Shown one piece after another: positions 33,311 to 43,900 of a stretch of DNA of 64,000 nt. Source of the DNA: Diphasiastrum complanatum (lineage: Eukaryota; Streptophyta; Lycopodiopsida; Lycopodiales; Lycopodiaceae). A program made the position numbers and the translations under genes. The DNA lies in assembly GCA_029204225.1 (NCBI GenBank), contig CM055104.1, positions 27,829,253 to 27,893,252 on the forward strand, given 5' to 3'. A model generated the notes under the pieces. That model worked only from the letters and a program-made list of their open reading frames with translations. It was not told where the DNA came from and did no database searches. Numbering within the stretch: position 1 is the first letter of the stretch; each line of letters begins with the position of its first letter.

Positions 33311-34149
33311 GATGCAGAATACAGATGAGTAGGGCAGGACTGTACTTGGCAAAAAGGGCAGTTTGCTTGCAGAATGGATAGTGTAGGACAAAAATTGGTC
33401 TTTCTGGTGGTGATATAATTCACAGACAGGCTGACAAATCATGGAGAGGCAGATAAAGCTAACTGTAATACTCGCGAATTCTGAAAAAGATTTTTGAATG
33501 TCAGAATAGCGATTTTTTTAGATTTTATGAAAAAAAATTGCACTTTCAGAATTCACGGGTAGGACAGCAAAATCGTGCTCTTTGAGAACGAATTCTTAGG
33601 CTGGATGGCGAATTCTAACAGAGAGTTTTGACTGGCATATAGGGAATATGAAAAAAAAAATGTGATTTTTTGACAGTAAACGGGCAAAATCTGTGAGACA
33701 TAATTCGCGAAGCTGTTGGAGGACTGATCTTGATGAGATCTAGCCTCAGTGAAGCCGGTGAATTCTAGGACAAGGATTTGGGTGAGAAATAAGGGATTTT
33801 GACAGTATATCAGGCTGTTTTCTCAAAATTTGACCGTGGTCAGAATTTGCGGAGGTGATAAAATGAAAGATCAGGGTCTGTTAGGGCTGTAGATAGGCTA
33901 ACGAATTATGATATATCTTTTTGGTTGTGAAAAATGTTACTTGGGTCATTTCTTTCGAAGAAAATGTCCAAGTTGACTCTGTTGTTGCTTCCCCCTGGTT
34001 TGAGAAGTTGCTCCGCAGCTCTTGTAGGACTTGGAGAGACGACACGTGCTATTTGTTGGTAGATAGAGACAAGCACACAAGCAAACATACAACACGGAAG
34101 CAAAAACAAAAGAAAAAGGAGAAGGAGCTAGGTAAAAAATACTTAAAAA
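33311..34149 (-). other. gag leader of the large gypsy element
   Basis: About 840 bp between PBS and gag without a real frame. It has repeated GAATTC/AATTCGCG motifs (about 33475, 33549, 33590, 33609, 33703, 33769, 33844) that resemble the spacer before ORF3. Confidence 0.6.
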
Positions 34150-34165
34150 ACGGCAACGGCGCCAA
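34150..34165 (-). other. primer binding site of the large gypsy element
   Basis: The minus strand reads TTGGCGCCGTTGCCGT right after the LTR end (TTCCAACA). TGGCGCCGTTGCC is the PBS common in Athila/Tat-type plant gypsy elements. Confidence 0.88.
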
Positions 34166-34572
34166 TGTTGGAAGTATTTCTAGTGTGTGTCGTGGCTAGA
34201 TCTACTTACGGGTGTAGTATAGGGATGTAGAAATTTGTCTACTTTTTAAGTTTCTACCAAGTTTCTAACAAAAATGTGAAAATAAGAAGTAATGACGGAA
34301 GCACTAAGGCTTACCGGATTTAGAACTTCAAATTTCTTAACTTAGAAAAACTTATGATAAAATATTTCTAATCTTAAATTTCCTAAGTCTAACCTCTAAA
34401 TCTAAGTTTAAGCTATTTTATTATTATTTAAGCTTCTACTCATGGACTTACAAAACACATGCCATGGCTTGAAGTTTATTAACAGATACTCATACATGGT
34501 CTTACAAAACACATGCCACGGAGTTTTATTATGAATTTTTATTTTTTCTCTGTGTTAGCACAGTTGCTAACA
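34166..34572 (-). repeat. 5' LTR of the large gypsy element (internally deleted, 407 bp)
   Basis: Shares both ends and most sequence with 18473-19279, but about 390 bp are missing between GCTTACC (34316) and GGATTTAGAACTT. Followed by the AAGAG target duplication. The remaining parts differ from the other LTR by a few percent by eye. Confidence 0.92.
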
Positions 34573-34819
34573 AAGAGCAATAGCAAAAATATCAACTAGA
34601 ATACTGGTAAAGTTTATAAGGAGAGTTTATATGAGCCTATAGATGAGTTCGTTGTCATTAGAATTGGCTTGTGAGGGAATCTATAGATGAGGGGTTTTCT
34701 TGGATGCTTCCCCAGTTGTATGTAGCATGCAATATGAGGAGATGAGAATTTTCATAGTAAGTGAGAAGGGGTGGCTCTAATGAATGTCAGATTGGAGCAA
34801 AAAGGTGGTAGAGGGAGAA

Positions 34820-35769
34820 CCATTGAGCTAGATAATTTAGCTAGATCTAAAGTACAAAGCTTTTGTAAGGGCAAGAGGTTTCAATGTCATGTCAAATCTT
34901 TCATATCAAAGGAAGAAGTAGTCCTGGTTGAAAGCTTTGTCTAGGTATACGATCTTGAGGAGTCATCTCGAGGTTCAAGTGTGCCAAGGATTGAGGAGGA
35001 GAGTCCTTCTCAAGTTATGATTCCAAGAAGAATATCAAGAGACATGGTTGAGCTCATATGGCTCACATTTCAAGGGCAAGAGGAGCACATTTCAAGTAGT
35101 ATACATCTCATGCTTGCTTCTCTTATGTCATTTGGTGAATCAATTTGCTTTAGTGAGACTTTTGCATCTCAAAGTTGGAGTAAAGCAATACTAGTTGAGT
35201 ATGGTGTCTCTCTTGAGAACATAGTTGATGTTCTTAATGATATGAAATTGATTTTAGATCAATTAGAAAGCAAATGGTTATTTCATCAAATGTATGTTCT
35301 TGAGTCTTGCAAGAGCAAGAGTGAGTTGTCCACTCATAGTATGAAAAATTGTCTTTTTTCATGTATTGAGGCAAATTGTAAACTCTTTATGAGAGAAAGT
35401 GAATCATCCTCCAAGGAAACTTATCTCCATAATGAAGTATCTAGCCTCATTAGATCTGTGATTAGCATGGTAACCAAGCATGAAGATATGATACAAACTC
35501 TTTGTTATTATAGCATGCATAGTCTTGCCAATGTTGATGAGCCTAATCCTCGAGATCTTGGTAACATGATGTTGGATCTTTGTGATCCTCATGAGAAGGA
35601 CTCTTTATTTTCTCATGGAGTTGCAGCTATTTTCAAGGAGGAGGAGCTTTTGGATCAACCATATGCTTCAAGGATGGAACAAATCAACGAAAGAGGTGCT
35701 AGGATGGTGCAAAGCTCTCAAGTTCATAAAAAAAGTCAACATCAAAGAGGCGAATCATGGATATGGTGA
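34820..35769 (+). CDS. unidentified ORF upstream of LTR-like sequence
   Basis: A plus-strand frame of 262 codons (34981-35769) that extends further upstream in the same frame (RTIELDNLARSKVQSFCKGK, KSFISKEEVVLVESFV) across one TAG near 34943. The protein is helical-looking and mildly acidic, with a probable coiled-coil segment (VENIVDVLNDMKLILDQLE-like, about residues 80-98) and no motif I recognise. It lies between the target site of the large gypsy element and a polypurine-like tract plus LTR-like block, so it may be the last ORF of a decayed retroelement. A host origin cannot be excluded. Confidence 0.4.
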
Positions 35770-35881
35770 TTTCGGATAGACATCAAGCTCATTGGCTGAT
35801 CTTCACACCTTTGAAATAGCAAGGATCCATATTTGAAGATCAATTCAGCCCATGGAGTCAATCTCAATATCATCAAGTTAG

Positions 35882-36760
35882 TTTTGAGGAGGAGTGTTAA
35901 AATTGGCAAAAGCCAACTTGATCAAATCTTGTAAATACCATTATGAGTAGTACATATCATCATTAGACATGTGTGGAGCCTGTTCCCACATGTGAAATAA
36001 ATGAATTTATCATTTAGATGAGTCATATAGGTTGTACATACCATTTCATTTGAGATCTAGTGGCTAAAATGGCCAAAATCTAGTTTTCTAGCTATATGCC
36101 ACTTGGCATCATTTTATTGGTAGGAAAAGCTATTTCACATGGATAGGAGTGATCTCACACGTGCCAAGGACTGCTCACATGTGTGAAAACATTAGTAGTA
36201 GGTGAGATCCAACTTGTAGTAGATATTTGTGCAAGTCCCTATAAATTAGGAAAATTGCCTAAAATCAAGGGAGGTGGCTATAAGTTAGGAAACTTGGTCC
36301 ATGTGCCATATTGATGATTATTGGTGGATCCTTTGATGAGTAGGAACTCTCACACGTGCCAAATCAATTGAGTAAGCATCAGCTCTTGTGTATATATGGT
36401 GGCTCATTTGGCCATAATTGACATGGAAGCTAAATCTTGGTTTTGGAGCAATTCTAGTGTTTTCTCTCTATTTGTCTTGTGTTTTTATGCATTGACTAAG
36501 CTTAGTAAAATTTATTCTCAGCCTACTATCCGTACTTTGACAGGTTTTCACACGTGTGAAACCAGCAAGTACAAGTTTTGATCAATAATGATTGTTCTTG
36601 TTAGATTTATTCATCTAGATTTGATCTAAATGCTATCTAATCTTGTGTAGATTGATAGGTTGATCTAATCTAACATCCAATCACACTTGTGGATCTGATT
36701 CAGATCTATTCTTGGTCCATTTTGCTGTACTTTGATAGTGTGTGTGTCAAATAAATCAAA
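35882..36760 (+). repeat. polypurine-like tract and LTR-like block
   Basis: TTTTGAGGAGGAG (35882-35894) is followed by TGTTAAAATTGGCAAAAG, the layout of a polypurine tract and LTR start. The block contains a TATA-like GTATATATGG near 36389 and five CACACGTG/CACATGTG-type boxes, including a 16-bp palindrome TTTCACACGTGTGAAA at 36546-36561. No partner LTR is in the window, so its right end is uncertain. Confidence 0.45.
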
Positions 36761-36824
36761 CTACCACCAGATGTCTATACAAATAAACATCCACTTTCTC
36801 ATATTCATCATATGCAGTACAATC

Positions 36825-37157
36825 CTACATATTGAACTTATAAAGCAAATCTTGTGCATATTTGCTTTGTGTAAGAAAGACCATGTCTTCCTTTTGCCAT
36901 ACTTCAATGCCAAGACAATAGTGCATCAATCCTAGATTGCTCATGTCATAAGCATTGGAAAGATCTGATTTGATTTCATCAATTAAGCTCTCATTACTTC
37001 TTGTAATAATCAAATCATCTGTGTACAATACAATGAACTCTATATCTAGATCTTGCCTTAGAATGTAAAGATTAGGATCAGCATCACTCTTTACCATTCC
37101 CCTTCGCTTGAAGTGTTCATCAATGCAAGAGTACCACGCCCGTGGTGCTTGCTTCAA
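36825..37157 (-). pseudogene. copia RT, C-terminal half
   Basis: Begins at LKQAPRAWYSCIDEHF, the middle of a copia RT, and includes the catalytic-site region VLYTDDLIIT (YTDD in place of YVDD) and LMHYCLGIEVWQ. The first half of RT (WVYK..MDVKTAFLNG) is absent: the preceding integrase-side linker joins directly at 37157. It ends after LLYKFNM where the element is truncated. Confidence 0.9.
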
Positions 37158-38031
37158 TTCATAAATTGCTTATCGACACCAACTTCTTTCTTTACCTGTA
37201 CTTTAGATTTATCATCAAAGAACTCAATTGTCAATTTTATTTGGTTATTTTGACCCATCTCATCAAAAGTAGCATCTTTGGAAATCACAATCTTTTGTGC
37301 ATCTGTGTCATACATCATGTATGCCTTGGCTCTTTCATCATATCCAAGAAAAATACACTTAACAGCTTTTGCATCCAACTTCTTTCGTTTTTCATCAAGC
37401 ACGTGAGCGTAAGCATCACAACCAAATACTCGTAAATGGGAAACATTAGGTTTCTTTCCAGTAAAAGCTTCGTAAGGTGTCTTACCCTCCACAGACTTCG
37501 TAGGACACTGATTCAAGATATGAGTAGCTGTGTTGCATGCTTCTACCCAAAGAGTATTTGGCAAACCCTTGCTCTTAAGCATTGCTCTAGCCATCTCCAC
37601 AATGGATCTGTTTCTCTGTTCTGCATTCTGTTGTGGTGAATAACAATAGTTTGTCTCTTGATCCCCTGATCCTTGCAAAAATTTATAAACTCTGTTGAAA
37701 AATACTCACCGCCACCATCTGATCTGAGGGTCTTAATATAACAACCTGTTTGTTTGTCAACTAGAGCCTTGAACTCTCTAAACTTGGCAAAAGCATCAGA
37801 TTTCTTGCTTATGAAATAAATCCAGATATGTCTACTATAGTCATCAATGAATGTGATGAAATAGTGACAACCACTAATGGACCTCATTTGTATTGGTCCA
37901 CACAGATCACTATGAACAAGATCAAGAATGTCATTGACTCTTCTTGCTCCATCTTTGGGAAATCTCTCTCTATGTTGTTTTCCCAAAATACAACCCTCAC
38001 AAATTTTTCCTTCAAAAGTGATATCAGGCAA
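37154..38031 (-). pseudogene. copia integrase, frameshifted
   Basis: Frame 38031-37543 has the zinc-binding end [24 protein letters not shown] (first catalytic Asp) and [15 protein letters not shown] (second Asp), then loses frame near 37640. Frame 37678-37154 resumes with [22 protein letters not shown] (the catalytic Glu region), LRVFGCDAYAHV and KCIFLGYDERAKAYMMYD. All three acidic positions can be found, but the frameshift destroys the protein. In retroelements this enzyme joins cDNA ends to target DNA. Confidence 0.92.
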
Positions 38032-38052
38032 TCCAACAGCTAGATTACCTCT

Positions 38053-39099
38053 TTAAAGGATTTGCAAGCTTTGAGCACTAATATGACCAAACCTTTGATG
38101 CCAAAGGTCACTTTGACTATCAACAGTGCTTACCATAGCTTGAGTAAAAGTTCTCGCATTCAATTTGTAGGGTCGATTCCCGTTGACTCTAGCTCCTATA
38201 GCAATCACTTTGTAGTGATTCTTGATGTCTTTGACAAGACATTTGTCGCTATCAAACTCAACCTTGAGTTGTTGATCAGCCATCGTCCCAATATATAATA
38301 GATTGTTAGCTAAGCCAGGTACATATTGCACATTGCTTATCCGCTTTATCTTCCTACTGGCTAACTTCACTGGTACCACTCCAAATCCTTTAACAGATAG
38401 TAATTGGCCATCGGCTTGTCCAACTTCATCACCATTGTGAGTTTCCTTGAGTTCTGAATACCACTCTTTCCTTGAAGTCATGTGCTTGGACGCACCACTA
38501 TCAATGTACCAGATATATTTAGCTTCATCACTTGTCATTAATGTTGTAATGAACAAGTTTGAACTCTCACCTATATCTTTTTTATATTGATCATCATTGT
38601 ATTGATGTTGATCAACATAATTGTCTTCATAATAATCATCATCAAATTGATGTTGATCAGCATAATTGCTCGCTTGCCATTTGTCTTTTCTTTGTTCTAT
38701 CTCCTTCTGTTTCTTGAAGCATTCACGCTCCCAATGGCCAGGTTTGTTGCAGTATCTACAATTTTCAGGCTCATTTCGTCTTGAATAGCGGCGTCCTTGA
38801 CCTCGACCTTGATTCCAATTGCGTCGATTCGGACTATTATTGACTTGCTCATGAAATTGTTGAAATGATCCCCGACTTGAGTTACCTCCTCTCGATTGAT
38901 ACCTTCCACAGCCAGATCTTCCACCTCGTCCTCTAACTGCAAGAGCTTGATGATAGTCCTTGTTACGATGATTCAAGTTCTCTTGACATTGCTCTTCCTG
39001 CAAAAACAATCCACCTAGTTCGTCATAAGTTGGAAGATTTTTTCTTGTGGCTATACTCACAAACATATGATGTGACTCACTCAGACTATTCAATGTCAA
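38053..39099 (-). CDS. copia gag C-terminus, zinc knuckle, protease and GAG-pre-integrase
   Basis: A 348-codon frame. Order: gag end (PTYDELGGLFLQEEQCQ); an Arg/Gly-rich RNA-binding stretch (RGRGGRSGCGRYQSRGG); CCHC knuckle CRYCNKPGHWEREC; protease WYIDSGASKHMTS with the DSG active site; VPGLANNLLYIG; and SDLWHQRFGHISAQSL. A TAA/TAG at about 38053 separates it from the integrase frame. The gag N-terminal part lies in a different frame at 39552-39304. Confidence 0.92.
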   Translation of the reverse strand: MTLNSLSESHHMFVSIATRKNLPTYDELGGLFLQEEQCQENLNHRNKDYHQALAVRGRGGRSGCGRYQSRGGNSSRGSFQQFHEQVNNSPNRRNWNQGRGQGRRYSRRNEPENCRYCNKPGHWERECFKKQKEIEQRKDKWQASNYADQHQFDDDYYEDNYVDQHQYNDDQYKKDIGESSNLFITTLMTSDEAKYIWYIDSGASKHMTSRKEWYSELKETHNGDEVGQADGQLLSVKGFGVVPVKLASRKIKRISNVQYVPGLANNLLYIGTMADQQLKVEFDSDKCLVKDIKNHYKVIAIGARVNGNRPYKLNARTFTQAMVSTVDSQSDLWHQRFGHISAQSLQIL

Positions 39100-39303
39100 T
39101 TATACAATCTCACAATCTTGTACTCGCTCTCCAAGTACTGCTAATTGGTCACGAATCTCTTTGATCTTCAATATGTGATTGACAATAGTTGCACCATTAT
39201 CCATTCGCAATGTATGCAACTTTGTCTTCAGAAATAGTATTCGAGATGTATTTGTCGTTTCAAACAATGCCTTCAATGTATTCCACGTTTTTTTTGGTCC
39301 TTC

Positions 39304-39552
39304 TCAATCCGAAATATAGGGAATAATTGCATCTCTAACTGATAAGTTGATGACATTCTCGGCTTTCCGTTTTCTCCTATCAAATGCCCGTTGATCTTCT
39401 TTAATCATTGGCCTTGTCTCTTCGCCTGTCACGATCTCCCATAGCTCCTTTTCCATCAAAATGTTCTTCAGTTTGAATTTGCAAACTGCATAGTTGTCGG
39501 CACCTTCCAATTTGCTTGACTCATTGAGGACACTCTCGCTTAGAGTTGTCAT
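39304..39552 (-). pseudogene. copia gag N-terminus
   Basis: Starts MTTLSESVLNESSKLEGADN and has the copia gag lead motif NYAVCKFKLKNILMEKELWE. The stretch from 39303 to 39100 continues the gag core (LFETTNTSRILFLKTKLHTL) in shifted frames with stops. Comparable to 2971-2675 of copia A. Confidence 0.88.
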
Positions 39553-39656
39553 TATTGGATAAATGGGTCCGGATCACAAAAAATGGCTCAATCTAAGTAC
39601 ACAACCTGTCTCCAAATTTTATCACACCACAGAACTGTATATTTGGTTGTACACCT

Positions 39657-39905
39657 GATATCGGTACAACACGTGAGTATACGACTGTTCGAGATTCTCT
39701 TTAGCTCGCGCGCGTGGATCTGGTATTGGTATAGATATGCGATATCGGTGTGACACGCAGATGTATGACTGCTCTGGATTTTCTTTACATTTGGCGCGTC
39801 GATCTGATATTGGTACTGATATGCGATATCGGTATGACGCGCGGATGTACGACTGCTTTTGGTTTTCTTTACCTCTAGCACGTCGATCAGATAATGGTAC
39901 GGACA
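39657..39905. repeat. three tandem 84-bp repeats in the copia B leader
   Basis: Units begin GATATCGGT at 39657, 39741 and 39825. The unit length is a multiple of three, and all three units are open in two minus-strand frames; one gives a 28-residue repeat around YRYRISVPISDRRA. The Arg/Tyr-rich translation has no known match, and the location suggests untranslated leader. Confidence 0.9.
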
Positions 39906-40160
39906 AGATGAAAAGTAGAGGGAATATAAGAACTTTCAGAGGGAATATTCAAGATTTTCCAATTCGACGTGACGGCTACGCCGTCTCCTCTTTACAAAGA
40001 TTTTGAAATGTGTGATCATTCAAAAGACAAAGATCAGTAATGTGAAAAGTATGAAGCCTCCTAACTCTGAATGACAGTACTAGATATTGTCTAGTGTGAT
40101 TTGCGGTACCCCAAACAAACAAATGAGAGATTTCTTGGCAAACCTCTCACACAAATGGCA

Positions 40161-40362
40161 CTTTTCACAACAACTAAGAAGTATTGTAAAGGTCTCCCCC
40201 ACTCAACAGATTTTCAATCTGTCTGATGCTGCCTTGGCCTTTCTGTTGCCTCCGAGACTACGCTTTTCACAACAACTAGGAAGTATTGTAAAAGTCTCCC
40301 CACTCAACATATTTTCAATCTGTCTGATGCTGCCCTGGCCTTTCTAATACCTCCGGGACTGT
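40161..40362. repeat. two tandem 102-bp repeats
   Basis: CTTTTCACAACAACTA starts at 40161 and 40263. Each unit continues with GAAGTATTGTAAA, CAATCTGTCTGATGCTGCC and TGGCCTTTCT. About eight differences between units. It is in the leader of copia B, just left of the inserted element. Confidence 0.9.
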
Positions 40363-40429
40363 GTCTTCGCTCCTCACTGATGATGCTGAGCTCCAAACCT
40401 ATAAAATACACCAAAGAAGAATTTCATCC

Positions 40430-40907
40430 TGTAAAGACATTAAAGGGATAACTCCTAAGATGAGAATAGGAGAACACAATAGGAGAGACAATGCAGCCAA
40501 ACCGCCCAAACAATCCTAGATCAAGACTGGATCTAGCCTCCAAGCCATGCCATGTGAAACAAGAGGAGAAGAGAGAACTTGGTAACTTAAACCCAATATG
40601 TCGACGAGAGAATCCCTATCTCATTATATAAAGAGTAGAGTCCTATGCATTAACCATGCAATCTCCATGTAGGTCAACTATAAATAGATCACATCTCTTC
40701 ATGCAGTTCTCCTGCCTATATCCATCACACAAGCATGCAATACTCCATATGTCTCAATTAGAGTGTTTGGGTCCTCTCAAGGTAATTAGTCGCAAACAGG
40801 CCTTGACATGGAATTAAATCATGGCGTGACCAATAATCTCGAGTACTGGAGGCCCGGTCTACCATATTAGGACTATTCCAGGTCCTTAACCGTATATGGC
40901 CATAACA
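40430..40907 (-). repeat. 3' LTR of the non-coding element
   Basis: 478 bp. On the minus strand it starts TGTTATGGCCATATACGG and ends AATGTCTTTACA. A TATA-like CTTTATATAATG lies in the middle (about 40618-40631). The other LTR differs by scattered substitutions. Confidence 0.93.
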
Positions 40908-43900
40908 TTCTTCCCTCCTTAAACTGCTTCTATCATAAAAGCTCCTCAATATAGGAAAGAATTACAAGAACAATTCCTTTAACTTTCAATACTAATCTAG
41001 GAAATCATTACCCTTAGTTTGACTTTCATATCAAAAAAGTACTCAAAGATAAACCTATTTTCAATCGTTAATCTCTGTTTTGGAGTATGACTCAAGTTTG
41101 AAAAGTACACTAAGCAATACATTTCTCAACTATGTTACACTCAACACAAGTTAGTAACATCATCTTCATGTAGAACACTTACATGAACCACTGAGTGAAA
41201 TAACTCCTAACTTAGGAGATTAAAGTTAAAGAAAAGAAATAATAATTATAGCCTAAAATTATCTACAAACTCTGGTAGACAACTTATAAAAAGCTTCCAA
41301 GTACAATTATTCTTAGAATCCAATTCTAAGATATGACAATTCATTCAACTAGAATCTCTAGGAGAATCATTAAGATATAGAGTGATTAAAACTCAATTAC
41401 GAGTATCCCAGATACTCTTTTAAATTAAATGCTCCTGTTTCTAGCACCAAATGCAAGAAAATAGCATTCATTCATCTTAATATACTTGTCTGTCTCCTAT
41501 GATAACTGGAGATCCAAGTAAATGAAGAACTGTACTCAAGCATCTACAGACCATAAACTATAGAACAACATCCACTAGATAAATTAAATTCACTACAGGT
41601 AAAATACTTATTTTGTGAGAACGTCTGTGAGATCCATAGGTTCTCAATAATACTAGAGTAAAGAGATTCAAAACACTGATCTAAATTCTTACTTAATTAA
41701 TAGACCAGGACTTAATCGTCACACTTAAGAATCATCACAATTCCGAATAATCCTCTGACAATAATTAAATATCTATTTATGATCTGTCAATCATAAATAT
41801 TTAGATTCATATGATTCGTCAATCATAATTGTTTGGAATCCAAAATTATACTTAATCATTTATAGGATAGTGGAGTATATGTCCAACATAACTCAGGAAA
41901 AGTAAGAATCTTTCCAAAATCTTTTCACTAAAAAAATACTGGATTTAGGAATATTCTTCAAACATGATTCTTTAACTGAAGTGCAAAATTCAAGTTTTAT
42001 AAACCACTGGTAATTAAAGACTGAACGCATACCAAAATGACGATCATCTTCAACCACAAAAAATTTAGATTACAATCTAGAATCAAATCTATATTCCCAA
42101 ATTCCTGCTGAATATCAATTCAGTTATTATTCTTGGATTTATTATGATTTGTTATCCAATTGAGTGCTCTGGGATACAATCACTAATGAGCTGAGTTTAT
42201 TCCTTAACTAAGGAATACTCTATCCCAAAAATTCTGTATATCCAATGCACATAATTTTAACTGATGAACTAAAATGATTCACTAATCATGCGTCTTACAA
42301 GCAATATAAAAACTATCAGTTTTTGGTGAATCCACATCACATTGATCATTTTATCAATTAAAAAATCTCAAATGTCTAGGTGCAAACCTTAATTATACTA
42401 GCATAACACCACATTTAGATCCATATCCAAATCATTCATAACTTAATCCATAAATCTTCCACACAAAGATTTGTTAACTTTGCAAGTATCTGCCCAACAA
42501 TACTTGATCATATGTCTATGTTCACCGACTAGGTTAAGTGCACCAAATAACTCTGGTAACCAAGAATACATGGTAGATTAATACAAGATTAATCGTGCAC
42601 ATATGTGAATAATCTCACTATGACCCAATAAATAAACACATTTTTATCTGGCAGATTCCTCCAGAATCCACATATGTTACTCACATATCTCACTAAGATC
42701 TTGTAACTTAGCTACAAAAGATTTTCTATTTCTCATGAGTAAATAACATATCCAGAAAATCTCTGAGATGAATAAAATTCATTCTCAACAGTTTTCCAAT
42801 CCAATTTTCTCTAATAGCATAATTTCTTCCACTCAATCAACCCTTCTCTGATCCTAGTACTCAGACTAAGATTAGGTTGATCCCAATACATAGCTTTTAG
42901 ACTTGAATTCTGATCAAACTTACTTCTATTCCAATCAAAATGGAATTAGTAACCTTTAAAATTTTACTGTACTACTTATAGATAATGATTCAAATATCAA
43001 TCATGTTCTAGTTCCAGATTGTTTACACAATCCCTAGAGAATTCCTCTTATTCAAAAAGTTCCAATTAGGTATTTTACTCTAAATTTATTCGAAATTACT
43101 TTTAGACCAAATCTCTTTTCTATACCACAACTGGTTCTTTTTCGAAAGCTATGCAACCAACAGATCCCTAGATATAATATTATCCAATCACTTCACCCCT
43201 CCTTTTAAGGAAATTATCAATTTTCATAGAAGTTAACTGGAAATATGACATATGAAAATATCCAAATCCATGAAAAGTCAGTAATAAGTGCATTCCAGAA
43301 AAGGATTCACTCTATTACAAACAAGACTTTTCCTTCAAATATTCTCAACCGAAGTGACAGAACTATTATTTCTCTTAAATCCATTTATGCAACAGAGATA
43401 TCCAAGGTTTAAGACATTGAACCACTTTGACTTTAGAATGTATTTGACTTCCAAGTCTATTTACACAAGTAGTGATTTATATGACATAACAGTTTTTCAG
43501 AAGAATAACTTCATGTAGGAAAGAATCATATAAATCAGTTTGATATCTATATTCGAGAAATTACTAAGAAGTAAAGGATTAATTAAGAAAGCGAGAAATA
43601 GATTTGAGGGTTTCTAATTTTGTAAATAAAGAGATACCACACTGGGATCTAGATTAAACCTCAAAATTTTTCAAAATAGCTCACATTTGATCAAACGGTT
43701 TTATTTTTCCCATATCGCAACGAGGTACTAAAACACACCATTGATTATTAATTTTTTACAGTCCTAGAATTCCCTTTCCAAAATTACTGATGTCCCATAC
43801 CATCAGCTTTTCCTTCCAGAAAATCCTTAACCGCCTTATCTGATATTCTAGAGATCCATTGATCATCTAGCTGTCCTATAATCCATATAGGAAAATTATC

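Larger units (their letters stand above)
18473..34572 (-). mobile_element. large Ty3/gypsy element with an extra ORF, interrupted by a CACTA transposon
   Basis: Both LTRs start TGTTGGAAGTAT and end GCTAACA as read on the plus strand, and the flanks carry a perfect 5-bp target duplication AAGAG (18468-18472 and 34573-34577). The element reads on the minus strand: 5' LTR, PBS, leader, gag, protease, RT, RNase H, integrase, a non-coding spacer, an additional long ORF, polypurine tract, 3' LTR. The TGGCGCC PBS, absence of a chromodomain and the presence of a third ORF fit the Athila/Tat branch of plant gypsy elements. Of the 16.1 kb, 4.8 kb is a later CACTA insertion in gag. Frameshifts and stops in gag, RT and ORF3 show it is inactive. 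Confidence 0.93.

Noticed and set aside
34820-35769. Unknown ORF as a host gene
   Set aside because: Placement between a retroelement target site and a PPT/LTR-like border, and lack of introns or recognised domain, make a retroelement origin more likely, though not proven.
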